NCBI GenBank assembly: GCA_031255855.1
Contig: JAIRRS010000163.1
Span: 25,055 to 89,054 of the forward strand
Source of the DNA: Tannerellaceae bacterium
GTDB lineage: Bacteria; Bacteroidota; Bacteroidia; Bacteroidales; Tannerellaceae
Length of the DNA: 64,000 nt
Direction of reading: 5' to 3'
Made by a program: the position numbers and the translations under genes. Position 1 is the first letter of the stretch; the number at the start of each line of letters is the position of its first letter. Positions 25,842-35,020 of this stretch are shown here, in pieces. Under the pieces are notes generated by a model, which saw nothing but the letters and a program-made list of their open reading frames with translations, did not search any database and had not been told where the DNA came from.

Positions 25842-27206
25842 ATGAAAAATCACCGGGTAAAAAGAGGGACAATCTTAGTTGTTGACGATAGCAAACCTAT
25901 ACTCGCGGCATTGCGGATATTGCTGGAAGCTTATTTTGAAAAAGTTATCACATTGGCGTCTCCCAACCAGATTCTTGCTACGTTGCGGGAAGAGAATATA
26001 AATGTTGTTTTATTGGACATGAACTTTTCGACCGGAATCAATACCGGAAACGAAGGATTGTTTTGGCTGTCGGAGATTAAAAAGGCCAAAGCTTCGATGC
26101 AGGTGGTTCTTTTTACAGCTTATGCCGATATAGATCTGGCTGTCCGCGGAATAAAAGAAGGGGCTACGGACTTTATCGTGAAACCTTGGGATAATAACAA
26201 ACTGATTGAAACGCTGCAAAATGCTTATGAACTGAGCCTTTCCCGGAAGAAAGGGGACGCCTGGCCGACTTTCCGGCAGGTGGTGTCGAGAGAAAGCGGT
26301 ATGTTCTGGGGCGAGAGCCATGTGATGCAACAGTTGCGTTTGCTGATAGAAAAAGTTGCCATAACGGATGCCAATATCCTGATAACCGGCGAGAATGGTA
26401 CTGGTAAAGAGATGTTGGCCAGGGAAATCCATTTATTATCGAACAGGAAGAAAGGAGCGATGGTGGCGGTTGACATGGGCGCTATTACGGAAACGCTTTT
26501 CGAAAGTGAACTATTTGGCCATGTAAAGGGTGCGTTTACCGACGCGCGCGCGGATCGGCCGGGTAAATTTGAAGCGGCGAACAACGGAACCCTTTTCCTC
26601 GACGAAATAGGCAATTTGCCGTATCACTTGCAGGCAAAACTCCTGACGGCTTTGCAAAACCGGAGTATTGTAAGGGTGGGAAGCAATATGCCTGTACCTG
26701 TTGATATCCGCCTGATATCGGCTACCAACCGCGAACTACGGGATATGGTGGACAAGGATCAATTCAGGGAAGATTTATTATATCGTATCAACACGATCCA
26801 TGTTGAGATTCCTCCTTTACGCGAACGTCCGGAAGATATAGTATCGCTTACGGAAATTTTCCTTGCCAAATATGCCAACATATATGGGAAGCCAACCTTA
26901 GTTTTAACCAATCATGCGAAAGAAAAACTGAAAGCACAGCCTTGGTGTGGCAATATCCGCGAATTGCAACACACGGTAGAAAAAGCTGTTATCATTAGCG
27001 ACGGCCATACATTGGATGTTGGGGATTTTGATTTCCCGAAGAAAAAAGAAGCTCCGGGAAAGGAGGCTACTACGCTGGAAGAAATGGAATACCAGATGAT
27101 AAAGAGCGCCCTTGATAAGTACGATGGCAACCTTTCGCTTGTTGCTAACCAATTGGGTATCTCGCGACAGACATTATATAATAAAATCAAACGCTACAAT
27201 TTGTAA
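25842..27206 (+). CDS. Sigma-54-dependent response regulator (NtrC family)
   Basis: A 454-residue activator. The receiver domain (about 9-130) has acidic residues Asp15/Asp16 and phosphoacceptor Asp59 (VVLLDMNF). The AAA+ sigma-54-activation domain (about 155-390) has Walker A GENGTGKE (183-190), the L1 loop as GAFTDA (230-235) instead of the usual GAFTGA, Walker B TLFLDEIGNLP, and the R-finger region FREDLLYRINTIHVEIPPLR. A Fis-type helix-turn-helix closes the protein (VANQLGISRQTLYNKIKRY). The ATG at 25842 is used because upstream residues in the same frame are not protein-like and overlap the end of dcu. The stop and the kinase start share one base (TAATG). Confidence 0.93.
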   Translation: MKNHRVKRGTILVVDDSKPILAALRILLEAYFEKVITLASPNQILATLREENINVVLLDMNFSTGINTGNEGLFWLSEIKKAKASMQVVLFTAYADIDLAVRGIKEGATDFIVKPWDNNKLIETLQNAYELSLSRKKGDAWPTFRQVVSRESGMFWGESHVMQQLRLLIEKVAITDANILITGENGTGKEMLAREIHLLSNRKKGAMVAVDMGAITETLFESELFGHVKGAFTDARADRPGKFEAANNGTLFLDEIGNLPYHLQAKLLTALQNRSIVRVGSNMPVPVDIRLISATNRELRDMVDKDQFREDLLYRINTIHVEIPPLRERPEDIVSLTEIFLAKYANIYGKPTLVLTNHAKEKLKAQPWCGNIRELQHTVEKAVIISDGHTLDVGDFDFPKKKEAPGKEATTLEEMEYQMIKSALDKYDGNLSLVANQLGISRQTLYNKIKRYNL

Positions 27207-28522
27207 TGCTAAAGAGATTCTTTGATAGTCTTACGTTCCGGCTCTTTTTTTTATTGGTAGCCACGGTAGCGGCTACTTATTTCGCATTGAATGAGATATG
27301 GGAGTGGTTGAGTATTACTGCTTTAGCCTGTTTCTTTGCTTTGCAATTGATAAGGAGACTGTATAAACGGAATGCGAAGAAGATAGCTTTTATGTTTGAT
27401 GCCATCGACAATGCCGACTATGCTTTCAAATATGCCACCAGCGGATCGTTTTCGAACGACAAGTTGGTGAATAATTCGTTGAATCGCATCACCAAGATAC
27501 TTTTCCAGGCCAAGGCAGATGCCGTACAGAAGGAAAAATATTATGAGTTGATAATGGACAGCATTACTACCGGCATTATTGTAATCGACGATAACGGTTA
27601 TATTTACCAGAGCAATAACGAGGCGTTGCGGTTGCTGGGGCTTTCCATTTTTACCCATGCAAAACAACTGCGGCGTATCGATGAAAAGCTCGAAAACATT
27701 CTGATGAATATCCAACCGGGCGACAAACAGCAAATAACTTTCACCAACGAGCGCGGGGTTGTGCACCTTTCTATCCGGGTTTCGGAAATGACTTTGCGGG
27801 AAAAACATGTCAGAATCATGGCTATCAACGATATCAACAGTGAACTTGATGATAAGGAAATTGACTCGTGGATACGCCTTACAAGGGTATTGACGCATGA
27901 AATCATGAATTCCATTACGCCTATTACATCATTGAGTGACACCTTGATTTCTATCCACGGTGATGCCAATACGGAAATACGGAACGGACTGGAGGTAATC
28001 AGTACCACCGGGAAAAGCCTGATTTCTTTCGTCGAGTCGTATAGGAAATTCACGCATATACCCGAACCGCACCCATCTTTGTTTTATGTAAAGAAATTTG
28101 CCAAACGGATGGTGCAACTGGCTACCCATCACAACAATTTCCCGAATATAAAGGTTATTATGAGTGTAGAACCTGATGATTTGATTGTATATGCTGATGA
28201 AAACCTGATTAGCCAAGTAGTGTTGAACTTATTGAAGAATGCTATGCAAGCAATAGGGCACGAACAACCCGACGGCCTGATAGAAGTAAAAGCCTGCTGC
28301 AACGAAGAGGAAACCGTATTTATTGAAGTGAGCAATAATGGTCCGGCTATACCTCTTGAGGAGGCAGAACATATTTTTATACCGTTTTTTACAACCAAAG
28401 AGAGAGGAAGTGGTATCGGATTATCTATCTCAAGGCAAATTATGCGGCTGTCGGGAGGTAGTATCACGTTGAAAAGTAATCCGGCTATCCAACAAACGAC
28501 ATTTACGCTGACATTTCCCTGA
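27206..28522 (+). CDS. Membrane sensor histidine kinase, partner of the NtrC-type regulator
   Basis: A 438-residue kinase. Two membrane helices lie near the N terminus (about 10-50; LFFLLVATVAATYFALNEIW), followed by a PAS-like domain (about 105-205), a HisKA segment with the phosphorylated His231 (RVLTHEIMNSITPI), and a HATPase domain with N box NLLKNAMQAI and G box GSGIGLSISRQIM. There is almost no periplasmic loop, so the signal is probably sensed in the membrane or cytoplasm. It overlaps the regulator gene by one base and the two are surely translated together. Such kinases often accompany tolC-hlyD-ABC operons in Bacteroidetes. Confidence 0.92.
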   Translation: MLKRFFDSLTFRLFFLLVATVAATYFALNEIWEWLSITALACFFALQLIRRLYKRNAKKIAFMFDAIDNADYAFKYATSGSFSNDKLVNNSLNRITKILFQAKADAVQKEKYYELIMDSITTGIIVIDDNGYIYQSNNEALRLLGLSIFTHAKQLRRIDEKLENILMNIQPGDKQQITFTNERGVVHLSIRVSEMTLREKHVRIMAINDINSELDDKEIDSWIRLTRVLTHEIMNSITPITSLSDTLISIHGDANTEIRNGLEVISTTGKSLISFVESYRKFTHIPEPHPSLFYVKKFAKRMVQLATHHNNFPNIKVIMSVEPDDLIVYADENLISQVVLNLLKNAMQAIGHEQPDGLIEVKACCNEEETVFIEVSNNGPAIPLEEAEHIFIPFFTTKERGSGIGLSISRQIMRLSGGSITLKSNPAIQQTTFTLTFP

Positions 28523-28539
28523 TTCTTGGTTTTTATCGA

Positions 28540-28551
28540 ACGAAATTTCGT
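28540..28551. repeat. 12-bp perfect palindrome ACGAAATTTCGT
   Basis: A perfect palindrome 18 bp after the kinase stop and about 75 bp before the -7 box of the next gene. It may be a dimeric operator site; no other copy was recognised in the window. Confidence 0.35.
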
Positions 28552-28613
28552 GTAAAACAAATGTTGCAGCCATGTTTAACTGCCTTCTTGGCTTTAGTTA
28601 ACAATAAATATAG

Positions 28614-28621
28614 TATGTTTG
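28614..28621 (+). promoter_or_regulatory. Bacteroidetes -7 box TATGTTTG
   Basis: An exact TAnnTTTG match 20 bp before the NlpC/P60 start codon; a CTTG about 23 bp upstream could act as a weak -33 element. Confidence 0.5.
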
Positions 28622-28641
28622 TTTAAAAATAATCTGCACGA

Positions 28642-29163
28642 ATGAGAGATAAAATATTTTCCGGCATTTTGTTGTCATTTATGGTCTTTTTAATGTTTTC
28701 CTGCGGGATAACCAAACCCTTACCGGCAGGAGTGGAATCACCCAAAAAACTTTCCGACATATTTGGATTTAAGGTTACTTATAAAGATAACTTGCTATTA
28801 TATACGGAAGCGGCCAATTGGCTGAATGTAAAGCACAAATATGGAGGCAATACCAAAAGCGAGATAGACTGTTCCGGGTTAGTGGTCCAAATCTATGACA
28901 AAGTTTACAAAAAAAGACTTAAACGTTCCTCGGCCGACATGTTGAAAAACAATTGCAGAAAGATACGAAGAAAAAACCTCCAGGAAGGAGACTTGGTGTT
29001 TTTCCGTACGACTCCGGGGAGCAAGAAAGTGCCTAATCATGTAGGTATCTATTTAAAAGACAAATACTTCATCCACGCCAGCAGTTCGAGAGGTGTAAAA
29101 ATAGACAAAGTAAACAGTAAATATTTCGACAAATACTGGATTACGGGCGGAAGGGTAAAATAG
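28642..29163 (+). CDS. NlpC/P60 family cell-wall endopeptidase lipoprotein
   Basis: A 173-residue lipoprotein (lipobox MFSC, Cys21) with a single NlpC/P60 (C40) domain covering most of the mature chain. Catalytic Cys77 lies in SEIDCSGLVVQIY, and the histidines are His133 (NHVGIYL) and His145 (FIHASS). Such enzymes cleave peptide stems in peptidoglycan (gamma-D-glutamyl-diamino acid bonds). It is one domain only, like E. coli Spr/MepS. The last 23 bases overlap the 3' end of the convergent outer-membrane protein gene. Confidence 0.92.
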   Translation: MRDKIFSGILLSFMVFLMFSCGITKPLPAGVESPKKLSDIFGFKVTYKDNLLLYTEAANWLNVKHKYGGNTKSEIDCSGLVVQIYDKVYKKRLKRSSADMLKNNCRKIRRKNLQEGDLVFFRTTPGSKKVPNHVGIYLKDKYFIHASSSRGVKIDKVNSKYFDKYWITGGRVK

Positions 29164-31474
29164 AAATACCTTGTTCTTTGCCAGTTACGACATTGTTTAA
29201 CTTTATTTTCTGCTTGTCATTCTTACGGAATGTATAGCGTATCAGAATCCAGGGACGTACATTTTTGTCTAACATCCGTTGGGATGTGAATGATTGATAA
29301 TTATCCCCATAAGTCTCTACATCCCAGAGGACAACTCCGGTAAAATACTGGACAGCTACAGATATATAAAAATTAGGAGTAAAGTTATATTGAATCTGAG
29401 CTGAAGAGAAATCCGGAGTATGGTATTTCGTCCTTGAAATAGCAGTATAAGCATAATTCCGGTAATTGTAGTCCACATTAATCGTCCATTTTTTATACCT
29501 GGCTGTACCTCCCAGACTATACGAAAAGCTTTTATGCGGATCCTGTTCTGAGAAATAATCTACATAGTAATAACTCGACCCATAGATACGTCCCCAATTA
29601 CCCAAACGATAACTGACTGAACCTCCTGTTGTCAGTGTACGGAACTTTCCATTGTTATGATAACTACTAACATAAATGCCATTTTCGTTATAACCAAATG
29701 GTTCTATGACATCAGTATATATTTGGTATGATGTGTAAGGTGTGATGTATAATCCGGTTTTATTAAACGTGTACGATGCGTTTAGATCATGCACTTGCAT
29801 CGGAAATAAATTTGGATTCCCCCGTATTATGACTAAAGAATCGGTGGAGGTATTATAAGGATTCAACTGCCCGACTGTCGGCGCTTCATTAGTTAATGTG
29901 TAGCCAGCCTGGAAGGAATGATTGTCGTTAAATTCATAGGTCCCGCTAATTGCCATACGGGGTTTAATATATTTTCCGGAAGCGTCGCCAGCTTTCAGCC
30001 AAATACTCTCTATACCGGCTGAGCCCATATAGTAGAAGTTTTTAATTTTGCTGCTAAAGGCCGCATACAAATACCCGTTCCACTCCCGATGAAAGAAAAC
30101 AGGATAGTTTTCACTTACCTGATGAATATGGTCATTTACAAACTTTATTTCACTTCCGATATTCAGACTGTTTACATCATTCCAATTCCGAGAATAGTCC
30201 ATATTCCACCTACCTGATGAACGCTTATTCCTGTATTCATACAAATACCTGTATAGCCAGTTAGGATATGTCTCGCTTCGCACTCCTTCGTCATAATTCC
30301 GGTTGTAATTGTAGGCGAATGTATTTTCCAATAATTCATCATCCGAAAAAGTATGCTTGTGGTATAAACTACCAGTCCATACATACGAATTATTTTTATT
30401 CAGGGTTGCGTAATCGAATGTCTGGATGTCATTCGTCTGATAAAGACCATCCCCGTCACTGCTGGTTTTATTTTTGTCGTATCTTCCATAGGCATGAGCA
30501 GCTAAGTAGTCTTTCTTTGTAAACATCCATTTGAATAGCAACTCTCCCAAAAAGTTATGGCTGTCCGCTTGCGCTGTTCCGCTACTTTGCTTGTAATAGT
30601 CAATATCTTGCTGCCAACTTGTTGTCTCTGTGTCATCATCATAGATATAGTTAGCAGCCCCTCTTCCATACAACGAATATTTGGAGTTACCTACTTCGAA
30701 ATAGACCGCTCCCATACCCTGTCTCCAAGGAATGTCATGGCGGGTCATTGCTTCGAAAAACCGATATGGGGTTCGTTTTTCTTTTAGTTTAATATTGATA
30801 ATGTGTTTGGTTCCTGTACGTAAATAGCGTGCATTCACAACATCCATGACCTCTACTGATTCTATATCCCTGGGATCAATAGGAGTCACACCGGAATTGA
30901 CTGTCATACCATTTATTAGTATCAAAGGGCTACTACCGTCTTCCATGGCAATTTTCCGCAAGGCTTCATTCACAACCAAGCGAGGTATCTCTCGCAGTGC
31001 CTGATAAGGGTCGCCGCTATTCCTGGCTTTCTCGGAAAGATGAAATATTTGTCCGGTAGCAGTTCGCTTTATCACATCGCTGCGATTGCCTATCACTTCC
31101 ACCTCAGCTAAATCGGCCGTCATCTCTTTTTCCAGTGTAAATTGAAAATGCTGGTTTCCTTTTATCTGCCGGTTTTCTTCAATCGGTGTAAACCCGGGGT
31201 AGAGGATACGTAACAGATAATCGGCTGCTTGCAGATTCCGAAGGGAAAAGTTCCCTGCATTATCCGTTAAAGCGCCTGCATACAGGGAGTCACTTACAAA
31301 AAGCAAGACCTGTACGCCGGGTAGTGTCTCTTGCCCTGTATCTGTTACAATTCCTGAAAACGTATATTGCGCAGATACCTGTAAGGTTCTTACCAAGAAA
31401 AATACGAAGACAAATCTGCATACTATTCTTCTAACTTTAACCTGATTATAACGTAGTCTGCTAAGGAGGCTCAT
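29141..31474 (-). CDS. Outer-membrane beta-barrel protein, TonB-receptor-like, with CarboxypepD-regulatory-like domain
   Basis: A 777-residue outer-membrane protein. A signal peptide (about 1-35) is followed by a carboxypeptidase-regulatory-like domain (about 37-115; TFSGIVTDTGQETLPGVQVL), a plug-like region (about 125-235; SPLILINGMTVNSG, ESVEVMDVVNARY) and a barrel of the outer-membrane-beta-barrel-3 type. No SusD partner is present, so it is not a SusC pair member; relatives of this kind are widespread and mostly uncharacterised. Its 3' end overlaps the convergent NlpC/P60 gene by 23 bp. The rubredoxin gene lies about 100 bp upstream on the same strand. Confidence 0.85.
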   Translation of the reverse strand: MSLLSRLRYNQVKVRRIVCRFVFVFFLVRTLQVSAQYTFSGIVTDTGQETLPGVQVLLFVSDSLYAGALTDNAGNFSLRNLQAADYLLRILYPGFTPIEENRQIKGNQHFQFTLEKEMTADLAEVEVIGNRSDVIKRTATGQIFHLSEKARNSGDPYQALREIPRLVVNEALRKIAMEDGSSPLILINGMTVNSGVTPIDPRDIESVEVMDVVNARYLRTGTKHIINIKLKEKRTPYRFFEAMTRHDIPWRQGMGAVYFEVGNSKYSLYGRGAANYIYDDDTETTSWQQDIDYYKQSSGTAQADSHNFLGELLFKWMFTKKDYLAAHAYGRYDKNKTSSDGDGLYQTNDIQTFDYATLNKNNSYVWTGSLYHKHTFSDDELLENTFAYNYNRNYDEGVRSETYPNWLYRYLYEYRNKRSSGRWNMDYSRNWNDVNSLNIGSEIKFVNDHIHQVSENYPVFFHREWNGYLYAAFSSKIKNFYYMGSAGIESIWLKAGDASGKYIKPRMAISGTYEFNDNHSFQAGYTLTNEAPTVGQLNPYNTSTDSLVIIRGNPNLFPMQVHDLNASYTFNKTGLYITPYTSYQIYTDVIEPFGYNENGIYVSSYHNNGKFRTLTTGGSVSYRLGNWGRIYGSSYYYVDYFSEQDPHKSFSYSLGGTARYKKWTINVDYNYRNYAYTAISRTKYHTPDFSSAQIQYNFTPNFYISVAVQYFTGVVLWDVETYGDNYQSFTSQRMLDKNVRPWILIRYTFRKNDKQKIKLNNVVTGKEQGISILPFRP

Positions 31475-31488
31475 ATAGTATTTTGTTT

Positions 31489-31538
31489 AATATTCAAAGT
31501 CTTCATCAAAAGAAGAGATGGTAGAGCACTTGAATATT
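31489..31538. repeat. Inverted repeat upstream of the beta-barrel gene
   Basis: Perfect 9-bp arms AATATTCAA (31489-31497) and TTGAATATT (31530-31538) lie between rubredoxin and the beta-barrel gene, 15 bp before the barrel start codon. It may fold in the mRNA leader or act as an operator; there is no T-run. Confidence 0.4.
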
Positions 31539-31576
31539 TTGCCGTCATAATTGAAAAGAACCTCTCTAAGAAAGTA

Positions 31577-31738
31577 TCAATCTACCGGTTCGAAATCGTC
31601 TTTGCCAACACCGCAAAGAGGGCATACCCAATCGTCTGGAATGTCGTCAAACGCTGTTCCCGGAGCTATACCACTATCCGGGTCACCTTCTGCCGGATCA
31701 TAAACGTATTCGCATACTGTACATACATACTTTTTCAT
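31577..31738 (-). CDS. Rubredoxin
   Basis: A 53-residue protein with the complete rubredoxin pattern: iron ligands Cys6 and Cys9 ([16 protein letters not shown]) and Cys39 and Cys42 ([12 protein letters not shown]), with the conserved [15 protein letters not shown] between them. It is a small cytosolic one-iron electron carrier. In anaerobes it usually passes electrons to peroxide- or superoxide-reducing enzymes such as rubrerythrin, none of which is encoded here. It lies about 100 bp after the M16 peptidase gene on the same strand. The start ATG is at 31738 and the stop at 31577-31579. Confidence 0.97.
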   Translation of the reverse strand: MKKYVCTVCEYVYDPAEGDPDSGIAPGTAFDDIPDDWVCPLCGVGKDDFEPVD

Positions 31739-31841
31739 GTTCTAATCGCTATTAATTTCGTTAATAAATAATTCTCAAGTTGGCTGATAGATTACTATCG
31801 CTTATCATAAATGGCTTGAATTTGTGCAATAAAGTAAAGCG

Positions 31842-34742
31842 TCAATAGCCAAACAGCTCTTCTTGCGACAGCTTTGTTATCGGCCCTATTGCTTGCAACG
31901 ATTTCAAATTGAGGTCGTTTGTGTCTCCCAGGATACAATAAACAAATGGCTTATTTTTGACATATTGTTGCTGGAATTGCTTCACATCGCCAAGTGTCAT
32001 AGCCGGTATTTTATCAAACAATACCTTCCTCTCATCTGTTTCGTAGCCAAACTCTTTTGCATTCAGGTAGTTCCATAATATATTATCACGGAGGATGCGC
32101 TCGGTACGGATATTGGTCAACAGCCGTTCTTTAGCTATACCAAAGGCATTCTCTGATTCCGGCATATTATGTAAAATGTCGTTAAACGCTTCTATCGCTT
32201 CCATCATTTTATCATTCTGGGTGGCTATAAATGTATTGAATATGTAAGAATACCTAAGCTTGTCCGGACGTTGGTAGTTTGCCCTTGCCGAATAGGCCAG
32301 CCCACGGGCTTCGCGCATTTCCTGAAACACAATGCCATTCATGCCGCCTCCGAAATACATATTATACATAAAGCGGAGAGGCTCTACGCTTTTGTCGAAA
32401 GCGCCTCCCTTGCGACACATGGCCATGTAGATTTGCTTCGCGTCGTAATGGCCCAACAACACGCTGTTTTCCGTTGTTTCCTGTTCAATGAATTTCTCCG
32501 GCTGTGGCACAGGCTGCAACGTTTCGCCTACCGCATGGTGCTTATTGATGGCTTCTGTTACCTGTTTTCCGGTCATTGGCCCATAATACATAATGGTATG
32601 TTCAAAATTCTTCAGGTTCCTCGTGCGGTTTATCAACTCCTCAGGGTTCATACTCTTCAATTCGTCGGCCGAGAGTAAATGAGTGGCAGGCGATTTGGCG
32701 CCCCAAATGGCATAATCGCTCAAACGCATGAAGTTGGCGTATTGGTCTAGTTTTTCGTCTGAACGTTTTTTCAATATATCCGACACCAGGTTGTTGTAGG
32801 TATCCCTATCGGCTTTGGCATCGGCCAGGCGTTCTTCCAACAACGCCATCGCTTTATCGAAGTTGTCGTTCAAGCCTTCGATAAATACATAGACCCGTTC
32901 GTTGGTAGCCATCACACGAAAGTCGCATGCCAACTGATAAAATTCACTTTTTATTTCCTCCGCCGTTTTGGTTGATGTACCCAAGTAATCCAGGTAGGCG
33001 AATGCCGTCCCCAAAGCCTTATCATGGTTATTCCCCATCTCATATACATAATATAATGAGAATAGCGGGTTGGTGGTATTCCGTTTATAAAGCAAGGGGA
33101 TATTGCCTTTAACGGTCAGTTGCGACAGGTCTTTCGAATAATCCAGGAATACCGGCTCAATAGGTTTTACTTCACGTGTTTTTATGCCGGTAAGGAATTC
33201 GCTCTCGCTATCCCTGTTGGCCGAAACGGGTGTAATCTGCGGCTTTTCTATCTTCTTGTCACCGGGCCTTCCTTCCCGTTTGTATACAACCACATAATTG
33301 TCATTCAAATATGTATTACAAAAATCAACCACATCCTGCCGGGCGATTTTCGACTGGAAATCTATCCTGTTCACATAGTCTTTCCACGCAATGCCGTTTA
33401 CAAAGGCGTCCAGCATCTGGTAGGCAGCATAACGGTATTCCTGTTGCTGGTAATACTGTTCCAGCTTGAAATTATTTATTACCGCCTCAAGCAGCCCGTC
33501 TTCAAATTCGCCCTTCTTCAACAAATCCACCTGGCCGAGAAGCAAATCCTTAGCCTCTTCCAGTGTTTGTCCTTCCTTAGGAGTAGCCGATAGCTGGAAT
33601 ACGCTATAATCAGCCATCGAATTTACATAGCTGCCGGCGCTCAACACTTTCTGTTTCTGCACCAGATTCAAATCTATCAACCCGGCCTTCCCGTTCTGCA
33701 GCAGATAACTGATAAATTCCATCGTAGCGGCCTCATTTGTATTGGCGCCAGGCATACGGTAGCCAATAGACACATTGGCAGCCTCAATTCCTACCATTTC
33801 TTTTATAATGGGCTGGGTAATGGCTTGTTCGGGAGTTGTTTTCAGCTCGGGCACATCCTTCGGCTGCATGCCGCCGAAATACTTGTCGATAATTGCAATC
33901 ACCTCGTCCGGGTTAATATCGCCAACCATACATATCGCCATATTATTCGGTACATAATAGGTGTCAAAATAATGCTTGATATTAGTAATCGACGGGTTTT
34001 TCAGATGCTCCTGGCTCCCAAGAATCGTCTGCGTCCCATAAGGATGATGAGGGAAAAGGGCGGCCATAATCGTGTCGCTCGCCCGCATGTCGTCGTAAGC
34101 CTGGTACATATTGTATTCTTCGTACACGGTTTCCAATTCCGTGTGGAACAAGCGGATAACCGGATTCGCAAAACGGTCGGCCTGTATAAGCGCCCAGTTC
34201 TCTATTTCATTCGAGGGAATATCTTCCGTATAAGCCGTTACGTCATAAGATGTAAAAGCATTGGTTCCCTGCGCACCGATGGCAGACATCAGTTTGTCGT
34301 ATTCATTGGGTATCGCAATTTTAGACGCCTCCTGCGAAAGGCTGTCTATCTTCGCATACAGGATTCTGCGTTCCTCCTCGCCTTTGGTCTTCCGGTATAC
34401 TTCGAAAAGCGCTTCAATTTCGTCCAGTAAGGGTTTTTCGACCTCATAGTCGGACGTGCCAAAGCTTCTTGTCCCTTTAAACATTAAGTGTTCGAAATAG
34501 TGTGCCAACCCGGTTGTTTCGGCGGGATCGTTCTTTCCTCCCACACGCACCCCTATGAATGTTTGCACGCGAGGCTTGTCTTTATTGACCGACAGGTAAA
34601 CTTTCAGTCCGTTTTCCAACGTATAAATACGGGCTTTCAACGGGTCGCCAGGCACACTTTCATACGCGTACTTGGATTGTTGGCTACAGGAAACTATCAT
34701 CAAAGCAGTTAACACGGCAAGTAATAAATACATTTTTTTCAT
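31842..34742 (-). CDS. M16 family zinc peptidase lipoprotein (pitrilysin/insulinase-like, duplicated)
   Basis: A 966-residue exported peptidase. The N terminus is a lipoprotein signal with lipobox IVSC (Cys19). The first half is the active M16 domain with the inverted zinc motif HYFEH (His81, Glu84, His85) and the downstream acidic cluster ELETVYEEYN (202-211) that supplies the third ligand. The second half is the inactive M16 repeat (about 540-960; YMAMCRKGGAFDKSVEPLRF, EMREARGLAYSARANYQRP). Full-length two-repeat forms degrade peptides in the periplasm. It is a monocistronic-looking gene with a -7 box (TATATTTG, minus strand) about 42 bp upstream. Confidence 0.92.
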   Translation of the reverse strand: MKKMYLLLAVLTALMIVSCSQQSKYAYESVPGDPLKARIYTLENGLKVYLSVNKDKPRVQTFIGVRVGGKNDPAETTGLAHYFEHLMFKGTRSFGTSDYEVEKPLLDEIEALFEVYRKTKGEEERRILYAKIDSLSQEASKIAIPNEYDKLMSAIGAQGTNAFTSYDVTAYTEDIPSNEIENWALIQADRFANPVIRLFHTELETVYEEYNMYQAYDDMRASDTIMAALFPHHPYGTQTILGSQEHLKNPSITNIKHYFDTYYVPNNMAICMVGDINPDEVIAIIDKYFGGMQPKDVPELKTTPEQAITQPIIKEMVGIEAANVSIGYRMPGANTNEAATMEFISYLLQNGKAGLIDLNLVQKQKVLSAGSYVNSMADYSVFQLSATPKEGQTLEEAKDLLLGQVDLLKKGEFEDGLLEAVINNFKLEQYYQQQEYRYAAYQMLDAFVNGIAWKDYVNRIDFQSKIARQDVVDFCNTYLNDNYVVVYKREGRPGDKKIEKPQITPVSANRDSESEFLTGIKTREVKPIEPVFLDYSKDLSQLTVKGNIPLLYKRNTTNPLFSLYYVYEMGNNHDKALGTAFAYLDYLGTSTKTAEEIKSEFYQLACDFRVMATNERVYVFIEGLNDNFDKAMALLEERLADAKADRDTYNNLVSDILKKRSDEKLDQYANFMRLSDYAIWGAKSPATHLLSADELKSMNPEELINRTRNLKNFEHTIMYYGPMTGKQVTEAINKHHAVGETLQPVPQPEKFIEQETTENSVLLGHYDAKQIYMAMCRKGGAFDKSVEPLRFMYNMYFGGGMNGIVFQEMREARGLAYSARANYQRPDKLRYSYIFNTFIATQNDKMMEAIEAFNDILHNMPESENAFGIAKERLLTNIRTERILRDNILWNYLNAKEFGYETDERKVLFDKIPAMTLGDVKQFQQQYVKNKPFVYCILGDTNDLNLKSLQAIGPITKLSQEELFGY

Positions 34743-34783
34743 ACGGATACGGCAGTTTAATTAAAAAACAAAATATTCCTTGC

Positions 34784-34791
34784 CAAATATA
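34784..34791 (-). promoter_or_regulatory. Bacteroidetes -7 box TATATTTG (M16 peptidase)
   Basis: An exact TAnnTTTG match on the minus strand, 42 bp before the M16 start codon at 34742. The rest of the 278-bp divergent gap to the penicillin-binding protein gene shows no coding sequence, only a weak hairpin around 34842-34861. Confidence 0.45.
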
Positions 34792-34978
34792 ATGTTTTTA
34801 TCTAATAAATCATTTCGGTTAGAAGAAATTATTTCAACGCGGACAGGAGGTTTACCACCTGCTCCATAATACCCCGTAGATACATCGCGGATACCCAGCA
34901 GATGTCAAGTGCGTACATAATGAGATGTACAGGCAACAAATAACTAATATTTACAAAGGCAGTAAACAATGTTTTTTG

Positions 34979-34986
34979 TACCTTTG
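34979..34986 (+). promoter_or_regulatory. Bacteroidetes -7 box TACCTTTG (PBP1A)
   Basis: An exact -7 match. It predicts a transcript start near 34993, which would leave an ATG at 34997 almost leaderless and favours the ATG at 35021 as the start of the penicillin-binding protein. Confidence 0.55.
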
Positions 34987-35020
34987 CGTTTCTATCATGG
35001 TGAAGCGGGAGAAAAAATAT

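Noticed and set aside
33825..34430. Open frame of 201 codons antisense to the M16 peptidase gene
   Set aside because: It covers the active-site part of a clear peptidase gene on the other strand and has no signal or motif.
34925..35020. Upstream starts of PBP1A (34925 or 34997)
   Set aside because: 34925 lies before the predicted promoter, and 34997 would be nearly leaderless; 35021 gives a standard short cytosolic tail. The 34997 start cannot be fully excluded.
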